This document shows, piece by piece, positions 48,848 to 56,791 of a stretch of 64,000 nucleotides of DNA (positions are counted from its first letter, which is position 1; every line of letters begins with the position of its first letter). The notes under the pieces are model-generated. The model saw only the letters and a program-made list of their open reading frames with translations, searched no databases and was not told where the DNA came from. Both the position numbers and the translations under genes were made by a program. The stretch lies in the NCBI GenBank assembly GCA_964501785.1, contig CAZCUD010000018.1:15657-79656 (forward strand), written 5' to 3'. The stretch comes from DATBSK01 sp964501785 (GTDB taxonomy: Bacteria; Actinomycetota; Acidimicrobiia; IMCC26256; PALSA-555).

Positions 48848-50242
48848 TCAGCTGCCCCGGCGCGGCAGGTGCCAGCGGCGGCCTTCGAGCATCGCGTCGG
48901 CCTCGGGTGGCCCCCACGATCCGGGCTCGTAGACGGTCGGGCGGTCTCGGAGGTCGAGCACGGGGTCGACGACGCGCCAAGCCTCCTCCACGCCCTCCTG
49001 GCGCGCGAAGCGACGCAGGTCACCGGCGAGCGCGTCGTCGAGCAGCCGCTCGTACGCGTCTCGCCGCTCGCCCAGCGCCATCTCGAAGTCGACGTCGAGC
49101 TCGACCGTCTGGCTCTGCACCTCGGGTCCCGGGGCCTTGGCCTCCATCGTGAAGGTGACACCGTCCTCACGGCCCAGCCGGAAGCACACGAGGTTGGGCT
49201 CGGGCCCGCTGCGCATCGTGCTGGGGAAGAAGCGCTTCGGTGGGCACCGCAGCTCGACGGTCACCAGCACCTCGCTGCGGGCGAGCGCCTTGCCCGCGCG
49301 CAGGAAGAAGGGCACGCCGGCCCATCGCCACGAGTCGACGTCGAGCCGGCAAGCCGCGAACGTCTCGACGGTGGAGTCGGGGGCGACCCCGTCCTCGTCG
49401 AGGTAGCCGCGGTACTGGCCCCGGACCATGCACGCCGGGTCGAGCGGCTCCATGGCCTTGATCACCTTCACCGTCTCGTCGCGCAGCGACTCGGCAGTGT
49501 CGTCGATCGGCGGCTCCATCGCGAGGAGCGCGACGACCTCGAAGAGGTGGTTCTGCACCACGTCGCGGATCGCGCCGACGCTGTCGTAGAAGGCCCCTCG
49601 GCCCTCGACGCCGAACGCCTCGGCCATGGTCACCTGCACGTTGTCGACGTAGTTGCGGTTCCAGATCGGCTCGAGCAGCGCGTTGGCGAACCGGAACACG
49701 AGGAGGTTCTCGACCGACTCCTTCCCGAGGTAGTGGTCGATCCGGAAGATCGCCCGCTCGGGGAAGGCCTGTGCGAGCACCTCGTTGAGCTCGCGAGCCG
49801 ATGCGAGGTCGCGCCCGAACGGCTTCTCGACGACCACACGGGCCCCGTGGTTGAGACCGGCATCCTGGAGCCCGTGGACGACGGTCGTGAAGGCCGACGG
49901 CGGGATCGCCAGGTAGTAAGCGGGGTGCTGAGCATCGCCAAGCGCCGCGCGCAGGCGAGCGAAGGTCGAGACGTCCTCGTAGCGCAGGTTCACGAACGTC
50001 AGCCGCCGCATGAGCGTCATGAGCGTCGATTCGTCGAGCTCGTCGCCGACCGCGGCCGTGATCGACTCGCGGGCGTACTCGCAGAGGTCGTCGGTGTCCC
50101 ACTCGGCGCGGCTCGCCACCACCACCGGCACGTCGAGGTGGCCCTGTCGCTCGAGCCCGTACAGCGCCGGGAAGAGCTTGCGGCGCGCGAGATCGCCCGT
50201 CGCGCCGAACATCACCAGCACATCGGCTCGCTGCTCGTGCAT
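48848..50242 (-). CDS. zwf: Glucose-6-phosphate 1-dehydrogenase
   Basis: A 464-residue G6PDH. The Rossmann motif FGATGDLARRK (residues 12-22) binds NADP. The catalytic signature RIDHYLGKE is at 167-175, with Asp169, His170 and Lys174. VVVEKPFGRDLASARELN and the later AIRDVVQNHLFEVVALLAMEPP are also standard. It oxidises glucose 6-phosphate to 6-phosphogluconolactone and makes NADPH. It converges on the GH65 gene with 4 bp between the stops, so it is not in the same operon, but glucose 6-phosphate from the neighbouring pathway is its substrate. Confidence 0.96.
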   Translation of the reverse strand: MHEQRADVLVMFGATGDLARRKLFPALYGLERQGHLDVPVVVASRAEWDTDDLCEYARESITAAVGDELDESTLMTLMRRLTFVNLRYEDVSTFARLRAALGDAQHPAYYLAIPPSAFTTVVHGLQDAGLNHGARVVVEKPFGRDLASARELNEVLAQAFPERAIFRIDHYLGKESVENLLVFRFANALLEPIWNRNYVDNVQVTMAEAFGVEGRGAFYDSVGAIRDVVQNHLFEVVALLAMEPPIDDTAESLRDETVKVIKAMEPLDPACMVRGQYRGYLDEDGVAPDSTVETFAACRLDVDSWRWAGVPFFLRAGKALARSEVLVTVELRCPPKRFFPSTMRSGPEPNLVCFRLGREDGVTFTMEAKAPGPEVQSQTVELDVDFEMALGERRDAYERLLDDALAGDLRRFARQEGVEEAWRVVDPVLDLRDRPTVYEPGSWGPPEADAMLEGRRWHLPRRGS

Positions 50243-50299
50243 CCGCGGGTCCTCGTCGTCGACTCCCCGCGACGCTAGACGCCCCTTCGCGCCCTGCTG

Positions 50300-50884
50300 T
50301 CAGCCGAGGTCGCCGAGCTCGTGCGGTCGACGATCGATGATGCCGTGTCGGGTGCCTCGCTGCTCCCGGTCGAACTCGGCGCTGAGCACCTTCCGGGCGC
50401 GGTGCAGGCGCTGGCGAGCGGTGACCTCGGTGATGCCGAGGCGGCCCGCGACGTCTTCGTACGTGAGGGCATCGAGGTAGCGGAGGCGGATCACTTCGCG
50501 GTGCTGTGAAGGGAGCGCGTCGTAGGCCTCGCGCGCGGCCGAGTAGTCGCACTCGAGGACGAGGCGCTCGTCCGGGGTCGGGGACAGGTCGATGACGTCG
50601 ATCTCGGTCAGGTCATCGGCCCTTCCGAGGCGGTCACGACGGCACTCGTTGCGCCAGAGGTTGCGAACCGTGGAGAGCAGGTAGGCCTTCAGGCTCGAGG
50701 GCTTGTCCAGCGACGCGGCGTGGGGGAGCACGCGCAGCAGCGCGGTCTGCACGACGTCCTCACGCGAGGAGCCGGGCACCCCGAGCCAGCCGGCGAAGTG
50801 CATCGCGTCGGCGCGCAGCGCGACGAGCTGGTCCCAGCTCGCTCGCGTCCCCCGCTCGCTCGCGACCGCTCCGTGCGTGCTCAC
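50300..50884 (-). CDS. Sigma-70 family RNA polymerase sigma factor (ECF-like)
   Basis: A 194-residue sigma factor. Region 2 includes REDVVQTALLRVLPHAASLDKPSSLKAYLLSTVRNLWRNECRR, the -10 recognition helix. Region 4 includes ALPSQHREVIRLRYLDALTYEDVAGRLGITEVTARQRLHRARKVL, the -35-binding HTH. The acidic linker between them is about 30 residues. There is no region 3, as in the ECF group. Its regulator is not adjacent. It lies 57 bp upstream (5' side) of zwf's start on the same strand and could be transcribed with it. ATG start. Confidence 0.87.
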   Translation of the reverse strand: MSTHGAVASERGTRASWDQLVALRADAMHFAGWLGVPGSSREDVVQTALLRVLPHAASLDKPSSLKAYLLSTVRNLWRNECRRDRLGRADDLTEIDVIDLSPTPDERLVLECDYSAAREAYDALPSQHREVIRLRYLDALTYEDVAGRLGITEVTARQRLHRARKVLSAEFDREQRGTRHGIIDRRPHELGDLG

Positions 50885-51114
50885 CGACCCCTGCCCCGCC
50901 TTCGCCGCGCTGCGGGCTGCCCAGCCCCATCGCGTGAGCGATCACGTTGCAGCGCAACCACCAGTCGCGCAACGGCTGCCACGAGGAAGGCAATGGATGC
51001 ATCAATCGAGATTCCACGGAACCTGGTCGCCGCGTCCCGTGTCGGTTGAGGCAAGGAAGCGAACTGGAAGGCATGTGGCCTTCCGCGCGCGTGATGGGGA
51101 GAAGGGGAGGGGAC

Positions 51115-51513
51115 GTGCCACCTCGCAGGGCAGGCGAGATCACGCAGCTCGAACGGGACGTGCTCTCGGTCGCACACGAGCTCGACGAGCACTCGCAGGG
51201 CAGCGCCGGCTGGTTCTGGGCCTACGGTCTGGCGACGATCCTGGCCGAGCGCTACGACCGGAAGTCGCTGCTCGACCACGGCACCATCTACAAGGTCCTG
51301 AAGGGCATGTCGTCGCCGAGTCGGGGCCTCCTCGAGAGCCGGCTCGAGGACGCGGAGGAGGCGAAGGGCCACCGCGGGCCCCCGCGGCGCTACTACCGCA
51401 TCTCGGACGAGGGGCGGGTGGCTCTGGCCCGCGCCGAGTCGCGTCCGTCGGTCATCGGCCACATCGGGCTCCTCGGCGCAGGACCCGAAGCCGACGTCGG
51501 CGACGTGACCTGA
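51115..51513 (+). CDS. PadR-family-like winged-helix regulator
   Basis: A 132-residue protein with GTG start and a strong GGGGAGGGG 2-8 nt upstream. The winged helix is seen in LERDVLSVAHELDEHSQGSAGWFWAYGLATILAERYDRKSLL, then DHGTIYKVLKGMSSPSRGLLESRLED, the recognition part, and RRYYRISDEGRVALARAE, the wing and last helix, which match PadR (T-I-Y-x-x-L-x-R-L, YYRLTxxG). PadR proteins usually repress genes for phenolic or drug efflux, or act as signals sensors. It lies 12 bp before the sigma factor gene and could control this operon. The frame extends upstream but has no support. Confidence 0.8.
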   Translation: MPPRRAGEITQLERDVLSVAHELDEHSQGSAGWFWAYGLATILAERYDRKSLLDHGTIYKVLKGMSSPSRGLLESRLEDAEEAKGHRGPPRRYYRISDEGRVALARAESRPSVIGHIGLLGAGPEADVGDVT

Positions 51514-51525
51514 TCGATCCCTGAC

Positions 51526-52089
51526 GTGGCGGTTCGCGCGATGGTGGCGTCCTCTATGGCTACGGCCCAGTGCAGGGGGGACGAGCCCGATCCGGATCGG
51601 GAGATCGCGGCGCAGCTCGCCGCGGGCTACGAGCAGCTCGTCCGCTTCGCGTACTTCATCGCGGGTGACCGCCACCTGGCCGACGACGTCACCGCCGAGG
51701 CGATCGAACGAGTGCTGCCCCATTGGCGAGCCGGAACGCTCGACGAGCCGATGGCGTACCTGCGGCGCGCCATCGTCAACACCGCGACGAACCGGCACCG
51801 ACGCCGTCGGCGTGAAGCACGCGGCGACGGCTACCTCGTGCTGCGGCTCGCGACGCCGGCGTCGCCGGAAGAGCTGGTCGCCGACCGTGACGAGCTGTGG
51901 CGAGCGATGCGACGCCTGTCGGTCGAGCAGCGGGCGATCGTGACGTTGCGGTACTGGGAGGACATGGCCGAAGAGCAGATCGCGACGGTGCTCGACATCT
52001 CGCCGGGCACGGTGAAGTCGCGCGCGCACCGGGCACTGAAGGAGCTGCGGCGCGAGCTCGACCGCAGCCGACGGGAGCGGGAGCGATGA
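51526..52089 (+). CDS. Sigma-70 family (SigE-like ECF) sigma factor
   Basis: A 187-residue sigma factor, or about 177 if ATG 51556 is the true start. Region 2: LVRFAYFIAGDRHLADDVTAEAIERVLPHWRAGTLDEPMAYLRRAIVNTATNRHRRRRRE. Region 4: MRRLSVEQRAIVTLRYWEDMAEEQIATVLDISPGTVKSRAHRALKELR. This resembles the actinobacterial SigE-group in the ECF class. The next gene overlaps it by 4 bp (ATGA) and encodes a single-pass membrane protein with a short cytoplasmic N-terminus, the typical layout of a sigma/anti-sigma pair. Start is uncertain (GTG 51526, ATG 51541 or 51556). Confidence 0.87.
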   Translation: MAVRAMVASSMATAQCRGDEPDPDREIAAQLAAGYEQLVRFAYFIAGDRHLADDVTAEAIERVLPHWRAGTLDEPMAYLRRAIVNTATNRHRRRRREARGDGYLVLRLATPASPEELVADRDELWRAMRRLSVEQRAIVTLRYWEDMAEEQIATVLDISPGTVKSRAHRALKELRRELDRSRRERER

Positions 52090-52805
52090 CCCGCGCCGAC
52101 GGAACCCGTTCGGGCTGGGAGGCCGACCTCGGCGACGAGCTGCGTGCCATGTTCCGCGAGCGGGCAGCCGACGTGCGGGTCGACGAGCCACCTGCCGTCT
52201 CGCCATCGCCGGCCGAGGCGGCGGCGCGCCTCGCCGACGTTCGAGCGCCCCGGCCGGCTCGCCGACGACTGCCGGCACTGCTCGCGGCCGGCCTCGCGGT
52301 GATCGGGATCGTCGCGCTCGTGGTCGTGGCGGTGTCGGGTGACGACCCGTCGTCGGTCGACACCCCCGCGACGCAAGGGACGGTGTCGCCGCCGGTCGTC
52401 AACGACTCGGGCGAGACGGTGCGCCGGATCTGGCACGTCGAGCACGAGGGGAGGGCCTACACGATCGAGCAGGTGAGCCTGCCTGGACAGGGCGATCGTG
52501 TCGGCTTCAACCTCGTGCTCGACGGCCGCCGGGTCATGTCGGCCTCGCAGCGCGCCGATTGCCCGGGTACGGATCCCGGCGCGCACCGCGTGACCCCGCT
52601 GCCCGATGGTGCCCTCGAGCTGGCCGGCGTGCTGCCACGCGGCGCGACCGGGGTCGAGGTGACCTTCAGCGGCGGCGAGTCGCTGACGGTCGATGCCTTC
52701 GGCGCCCCGGATCTGCCCGTCCGGTTCTTCCACGTCGTCGACGTGCCGGGCCCACCCGACGACGTCGCGGCCCTCGGGGTCACGGAGCCGCTCGCCTGCG
52801 AATGA
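52086..52805 (+). CDS. Putative membrane anti-sigma-like protein
   Basis: A 239-residue protein overlapping the sigma gene (ATGA). Residues 1-58 are cytoplasmic and contain WEADLGDELRAMFRERAADV, similar to the helix at the N-terminus of proteins paired with SigE factors. One transmembrane helix lies at about 62-85. Residues about 100-239 form an extracytoplasmic beta domain with one CxG region (ADCPGTDPG), HVVDVPGPP and a final Cys. No zinc-type (HxxxCxxC) anti-sigma domain is visible, so the anti-sigma role is inferred from the position. The extracytoplasmic domain is a paralogue of the secreted protein encoded next. Confidence 0.7.
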   Translation: MTRADGTRSGWEADLGDELRAMFRERAADVRVDEPPAVSPSPAEAAARLADVRAPRPARRRLPALLAAGLAVIGIVALVVVAVSGDDPSSVDTPATQGTVSPPVVNDSGETVRRIWHVEHEGRAYTIEQVSLPGQGDRVGFNLVLDGRRVMSASQRADCPGTDPGAHRVTPLPDGALELAGVLPRGATGVEVTFSGGESLTVDAFGAPDLPVRFFHVVDVPGPPDDVAALGVTEPLACE

Positions 52806-52893
52806 GCGTCACACGGACCCTCGTCGCGGGTCGCGTTCGCGGCCGTCACCAACCGGGTGACGTGCCGCAGCGGACGACGCGAGGCAGGGACCC

Positions 52894-53475
52894 GTGCGGC
52901 AGGGCAGGTGGAGGATCGGGGGGCGATCGCGCTCGACGGTGGTCGTCGCCGCCGCGGTCGCGATGCTGGCGACCGGCGCCGGCGTCGCCGTCGCGCACGA
53001 CGATCCGAGCGATCCGGACCACGAGTCGGCGCACCTCACGGCGGAGGACCTGGGGGAGACGGTCGAGGGTGAATGGGTCGTGACCGGCCCGCCCGGCGTG
53101 TCGTACACGATCCAGCGCGTGGCGATGCCCGGCATGTGGACGCGGATCGGGCACAACCTCCTCGCCGCCGACGGTGAGCGCCTCTACGGCGTGTGGGACG
53201 AGCCCGAGTGCGTCGGCGCGGAGGACGGATCGTTCCGCCTCGAGGAGACGACGACCGGCTACGAGATCGCCGGCTCGACCCGCGACGGCGCGTCGGCGGT
53301 CGAGCTGCACCTCGCCGACACGTCCACCGTCACCATCGAGACGTTCGGCACCGATGCGGTGCCGCTCGAGTTCTTCCGGGCCGTGGTGTCGAGTCGGCCG
53401 GTGGGGCTCGAACCGGTCGGTGCCGAGGGCACCGGTCCGTGCGGGGCCAACCTGGTCGGTGGGGGCAGGCAGTGA
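52894..53475 (+). CDS. Secreted paralogue of the neighbouring anti-sigma-like outer domain
   Basis: A 193-residue protein with a GTG start and a signal peptide (residues about 1-34, hydrophobic core VVVAAAVAMLATGAGVAVA). The mature part aligns by eye with the outer domain of the previous gene: ETVEGEWVV / ETVRRIWHV, SYTIQRVAMPG / AYTIEQVSLPG, RIGHNLLAADGERL / RVGFNLVLDGRRV, GYEIAGSTRDGASAVELH / ALELAGVLPRGATGVEVT and VTIETFGTDAVPLEFFRAVV / LTVDAFGAPDLPVRFFHVV. It would be free in the wall space. It could bind the same ligand as the membrane protein or compete with it. GTGA overlaps the next gene. Confidence 0.72.
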   Translation: MRQGRWRIGGRSRSTVVVAAAVAMLATGAGVAVAHDDPSDPDHESAHLTAEDLGETVEGEWVVTGPPGVSYTIQRVAMPGMWTRIGHNLLAADGERLYGVWDEPECVGAEDGSFRLEETTTGYEIAGSTRDGASAVELHLADTSTVTIETFGTDAVPLEFFRAVVSSRPVGLEPVGAEGTGPCGANLVGGGRQ

Positions 53476-53864
53476 GGCCGGAGGTGCGCGCACTCTTGGT
53501 GGTGGCGGTGGTCGCAGGCCTCGCGTCGCTGCTGACGATGACCGCGAGCGCAGAGCAGCAGACCCGCGTTCGCGCCAACGCGACCTCTGGCGGCGCCTCG
53601 ATCGGCTGGGTCGGGACGGGAGGCGGCGTCTGCTACGGCCAGGGACGACACCTCCCCGGCTTCGGCGGTGCGCTCGGGATCACCGACCACTGGAGCTGTC
53701 TCTGCTACTACACGCAGGTCTCGAACACCGGCGGCGGCGCCGCCCAGAGCCCGAGCTGCCAGAGCCCGTCGTCGGTGTACGTGTCGGGCACGCCGAGCAA
53801 CAGCTGGCACCTCGGCTGCGTCGGCCTCTTCAACTGCGGCGGCTCGTTCGTCCCGCGCCACTGA
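53472..53864 (+). CDS. Small exported Cys-rich protein
   Basis: A 130-residue exported protein; the signal peptide is residues 1-27 (LLVVAVVAGLASLLTMTASA). The mature part has six Cys in GGVCYGQ, SCLCYYTQ, SPSCQSP, GCVG and FNCGG, which would form three disulfides. It is rich in Gly, Ser and aromatic residues, suggesting a compact disulfide-bonded extracellular domain. No family is recognised. Overlap with the preceding gene (GTGA) places it in the PadR-sigma operon, as the last gene before a strand switch. Possible roles are ligand for, or target of, the membrane sensor. Confidence 0.65.
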   Translation: MRPEVRALLVVAVVAGLASLLTMTASAEQQTRVRANATSGGASIGWVGTGGGVCYGQGRHLPGFGGALGITDHWSCLCYYTQVSNTGGGAAQSPSCQSPSSVYVSGTPSNSWHLGCVGLFNCGGSFVPRH

Positions 53865-53886
53865 TCCCGACCCGCACCGGGACCCA

Positions 53887-54651
53887 TCAAGGGTCGGTCT
53901 CGCCTTCGAAGAGGGCGAACCGGGCGCCCTGGGAATCGGCGACGCCGGCGATGGCGCCGTCGGGGATCGGGAAGGGCCCGAAGGTGGCGGACCCGCCGAG
54001 CCGTGTGACCTGCTCCACCGACGCCGCGGCCGACTCGACGGTGAAGTAGGGCCGCCACGCAGGCGCCTCGCCGGACTCGGTCGGTGAGATGTGCGCGTTG
54101 AGCGAGCCGTGGTTCATCACCGCGATCAGCTCGGGGCCGTCGGCTCCGGTGTCGACGACCTCGAACGTCCAGTCGAACAGTGCGCCGTAGAAGTCGCGCG
54201 CCGCCACGGTGTCCGTGGTGGCGAGCTCGTTCATGCAGAGGCACCCGACGTCGTTGACGCGCTCGGCGCCCGCCCGAGCACCGGGCTGCCAGAGCGCGAA
54301 CGGCGCGTCCTGGGGGTCGGTCAGCATCGCGGTGCGGCCGTAGTCGGCGACCGCGAACGGTTCGCCGAGCGGGCGCCCGCCCAGCTCGACGGCCTGACCG
54401 AACGTGGCGTCGACGTCGGCCACCGTGACGTAGCTCGTCCAGCTCGATGAGCCTGCCCCCGTCGGGAGTGCGGCGATGCCGCACACCACGTCGCCGTCGC
54501 GTCGGCACAGCGTGTAGCGGGTGCCGCCGGGGTCGTCCTCAGTCGTCCACCCGAAGAGGTCGGCGTAGAAGGTCTTCGCGGCGTCGACGTCGCTGGTCGC
54601 GAGGTCGACCCACGAGAAGGTGCCCGGTGCGTACTCGGCGCGCGGTCCCAT
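53887..54651 (-). CDS. Two-domain VOC family protein
   Basis: A 254-residue protein with two VOC modules. The first opens with GTFSWVDLATSDVDAAKTFYADLFGWT and the second with VGCLCMNELATTDTVAARDFYGALFDWT, showing a tandem repeat of the same fold; each ends with a strand such as MLTDPQDAPFALWQPG and ADSQGARFALFEGE. This is the arrangement of glyoxalase-like actinobacterial proteins such as the CFP-30B type. Function is not fixed; metal binding is not obvious. Stop-to-stop distance to the Cys-rich gene is 22 bp (convergent). Confidence 0.85.
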   Translation of the reverse strand: MGPRAEYAPGTFSWVDLATSDVDAAKTFYADLFGWTTEDDPGGTRYTLCRRDGDVVCGIAALPTGAGSSSWTSYVTVADVDATFGQAVELGGRPLGEPFAVADYGRTAMLTDPQDAPFALWQPGARAGAERVNDVGCLCMNELATTDTVAARDFYGALFDWTFEVVDTGADGPELIAVMNHGSLNAHISPTESGEAPAWRPYFTVESAAASVEQVTRLGGSATFGPFPIPDGAIAGVADSQGARFALFEGETDP

Positions 54652-54702
54652 CCGTCCTCCCGCTTCGTCGTGTTGTCGTGCTGCTTCGTCGGACCCGTGT
54701 GC

Positions 54703-55824
54703 CTAGGGCGCGACCGCGTCGCCGGTCAGGAACCCGCTCGGCCGGTAGATGCCGATGAGCATGTTCTCGTGCATGCCGTATCCGACCTGGCCGTCCTCGG
54801 TCTCGAAGCGGCTCAGCGTCTCGTTGAGGAACGCGTAGCGCCGGCGGGTCTCGGGGTCGCTGAGATCGTGCACGAGGCCCTGCACCTTCAGCGGGCCCTG
54901 GTAGAAGCCGTGGCCCCACTCGCCGTCGGGCAGGTAGCCGGAGCCGGCCGCCAGGTAGAGCGTGCGCAATGGCGTCGTGTGCACGACGATCGGCCTGCCC
55001 TCGGCGTCGGAGGTGCGGACCGTCGCGCGCTCGACCTCCCGTGTGCCCGACCGGTACTCGATCTCGACCTCCGGGGAGCCGAGGTGCTCGACGGGGCGGT
55101 CGTGGTCGAACGTCCACACCCGCATCGACTCCTCGAGGTGGCGGTGGCCCTCGGAGTCCTGGTCGATCTGCACCTTCAGCATGTGGTCGTCGAACTGCAT
55201 GGGCAGCCAGTCGTGGCGGAACCCGTATCCGTCCTGTGACTCGCGGGCCTTGATGCCCGGCGGCTCGGGCTCACCGACCGGGCGCACCCCCCACGACCGG
55301 TCGCGCACGCCCTTCCACCGATCGGGCGTCACCTCGAACGTACGGCCCGCCGCCGTGAGCGTCCCCTCCCACACACCCACCTGCGCGAAGCGAGTCACGT
55401 CCTGGATCACGCGCTCGTAGCGGCGGGTGAAGGTGTGCGGCTCCTCGAGCGCCTCGACGACGCCGGTGAACGTGAGGTCGGCCTCGATGCCCCACTCGTT
55501 CTCCTCGCACCGCACCCGCAGCCGCTTCAACCCCTCGACGACCTCCACGCCGAGCGGGCCCACCGTCGTGTCGAGGCGGTCGCTCCCGAGCTCGCGCGAT
55601 GCGCGCACGGTGTGCTGCTCCTCGTCGATGGACACGGTGATGAACGCGTCGGTGACACCGAGGTTCGGGTACTGCCCGAGCCCGAAGATCACGAACAGCT
55701 CGTCGCTGCTCGCGTGCATGTTGAGGTAGTGGCGGTCGTAGAAGTTGCGGTCGGACGTGTAGACGTGGTCGAAGGTGTCGGGCGTCTGATGGGCGAGCAG
55801 GTCGTCGAGCGGGCTGAGCGGCAT
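54703..55824 (-). CDS. AttH-like / DUF7064-type lipocalin-fold protein
   Basis: A 373-residue protein without signal peptide. It is rich in strands with Trp and Tyr and has NFYDRHYLNMHASSDELFVIFGLGQYPNLGV near the start and QDVTRFAQVGVWEGTLTAAGRTFEVTPDRWKGVRDRSWGVRPVG in the middle, a pattern found in actinobacterial proteins near steroid- and terpene-type catabolic genes, related to AttH or hydroxyneurosporene-synthase-like folds. The R-D-R-S-W-G-V-R segment is the most conserved part. Biochemical function is unknown; a role in binding or hydrating a hydrophobic substrate is plausible. It is separated by 49 bp from the LLM gene upstream, so they may be cotranscribed. Confidence 0.75.
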   Translation of the reverse strand: MPLSPLDDLLAHQTPDTFDHVYTSDRNFYDRHYLNMHASSDELFVIFGLGQYPNLGVTDAFITVSIDEEQHTVRASRELGSDRLDTTVGPLGVEVVEGLKRLRVRCEENEWGIEADLTFTGVVEALEEPHTFTRRYERVIQDVTRFAQVGVWEGTLTAAGRTFEVTPDRWKGVRDRSWGVRPVGEPEPPGIKARESQDGYGFRHDWLPMQFDDHMLKVQIDQDSEGHRHLEESMRVWTFDHDRPVEHLGSPEVEIEYRSGTREVERATVRTSDAEGRPIVVHTTPLRTLYLAAGSGYLPDGEWGHGFYQGPLKVQGLVHDLSDPETRRRYAFLNETLSRFETEDGQVGYGMHENMLIGIYRPSGFLTGDAVAP

Positions 55825-55873
55825 CGGTCAGGTCCTCGGTCGTGGTCGTCGGGCGTCGGGCGTCGCGGTGAGA

Positions 55874-56755
55874 TCAGATCCCGAGCGCGTCGCGGGTGCG
55901 GTCGAGCTCGTCGGGGTCGGCGGTCGTCGGGACGAGGAACAGCTCGTCGCAGCCCGCGTCGCGGGCCGCGTCGACCGCAGTACGCAGCGCATCCGGGGAG
56001 TTCACAGGTGCGGACGACGCCACCTTCCTGGCGTAGCCGTCGTCGAAGATGCGCAGGTAGTCGTACACGTAGTCGCGCAGCTGCGCCTCGGCGTCGGGTC
56101 CGAGCGCGTACCACAGCGACGACGAGAAGTGGGGCGGTGCGTCGCGGCCAGCCTCGGCCCAGGCGTCGACCACCTTCTGGCGCTGCGCGACCAGCGAGTC
56201 GCGGTCGATCGCGGTGATCTGTGACGGATCGTCGACCCCGACCGCCCAACGCGCGGCACGCGCGATCGCCTTCGGGCCCACGACGCCCGCGACGAGCGGC
56301 GGCCCACCCGCCTGCACGGGTGGCGGCCCGACGGGGTCGGCTCCCTCGAACGGCGGCTCCTGGGCCCAGATGCGGCGCATGCGCGCGACCTGGTCGTCCA
56401 TGCGTTGCCATCGGTGCGAGTAGTCCCCACCGATCGCGCGGTAGTCGGCCTCGCGACCACCCACACCGACCCCGACGGTCAACCGGCCGTCGCAGAGGCG
56501 GTCGACCGATGCCATGTCCTTCGCGACCTGCACCTCGTCGTGCGCCGGGAGCACGACGAGGGTCGTCCACAGCCGGACGCGCTCGGTGAGGGCGGCCGCC
56601 GCCGCGAGCTGCACGGTGAGCGCGTGACTCGGGTAGGTGACGCGCTCGGGCACCGCCAGGCTCGACCACGGTCCTTCGTCGATGCCGCGACACCACCGCA
56701 GCACCTCGTCGCGGCCGTGCGGCACCATCGTCGGCAGCGTCATCGCGAGGTCCAT
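55874..56755 (-). CDS. LLM class (luciferase-like) F420- or FMN-dependent oxidoreductase
   Basis: A 293-residue TIM-barrel protein of the bacterial luciferase-like family. Blocks seen are the start MDLAMTLPTM, PSHALTVQLAAAAALTERVRLWTTLVVLP, and DRLCDGRLTVGVGVGGREADYRAIGGDY, the typical cofactor-binding strand-loop. The Gly-rich VGVGVGGRE binds the phosphate of F420 or FMN. In actinobacteria F420 is more likely, though not shown. It lies upstream of the AttH-like gene and downstream of the monooxygenase gene (37 bp) on the same strand, in one likely operon. Confidence 0.87.
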   Translation of the reverse strand: MDLAMTLPTMVPHGRDEVLRWCRGIDEGPWSSLAVPERVTYPSHALTVQLAAAAALTERVRLWTTLVVLPAHDEVQVAKDMASVDRLCDGRLTVGVGVGGREADYRAIGGDYSHRWQRMDDQVARMRRIWAQEPPFEGADPVGPPPVQAGGPPLVAGVVGPKAIARAARWAVGVDDPSQITAIDRDSLVAQRQKVVDAWAEAGRDAPPHFSSSLWYALGPDAEAQLRDYVYDYLRIFDDGYARKVASSAPVNSPDALRTAVDAARDAGCDELFLVPTTADPDELDRTRDALGI

Positions 56756-56791
56756 CAGGTGCTCCTGCCTCTGCTCACCTCGACATGACCC

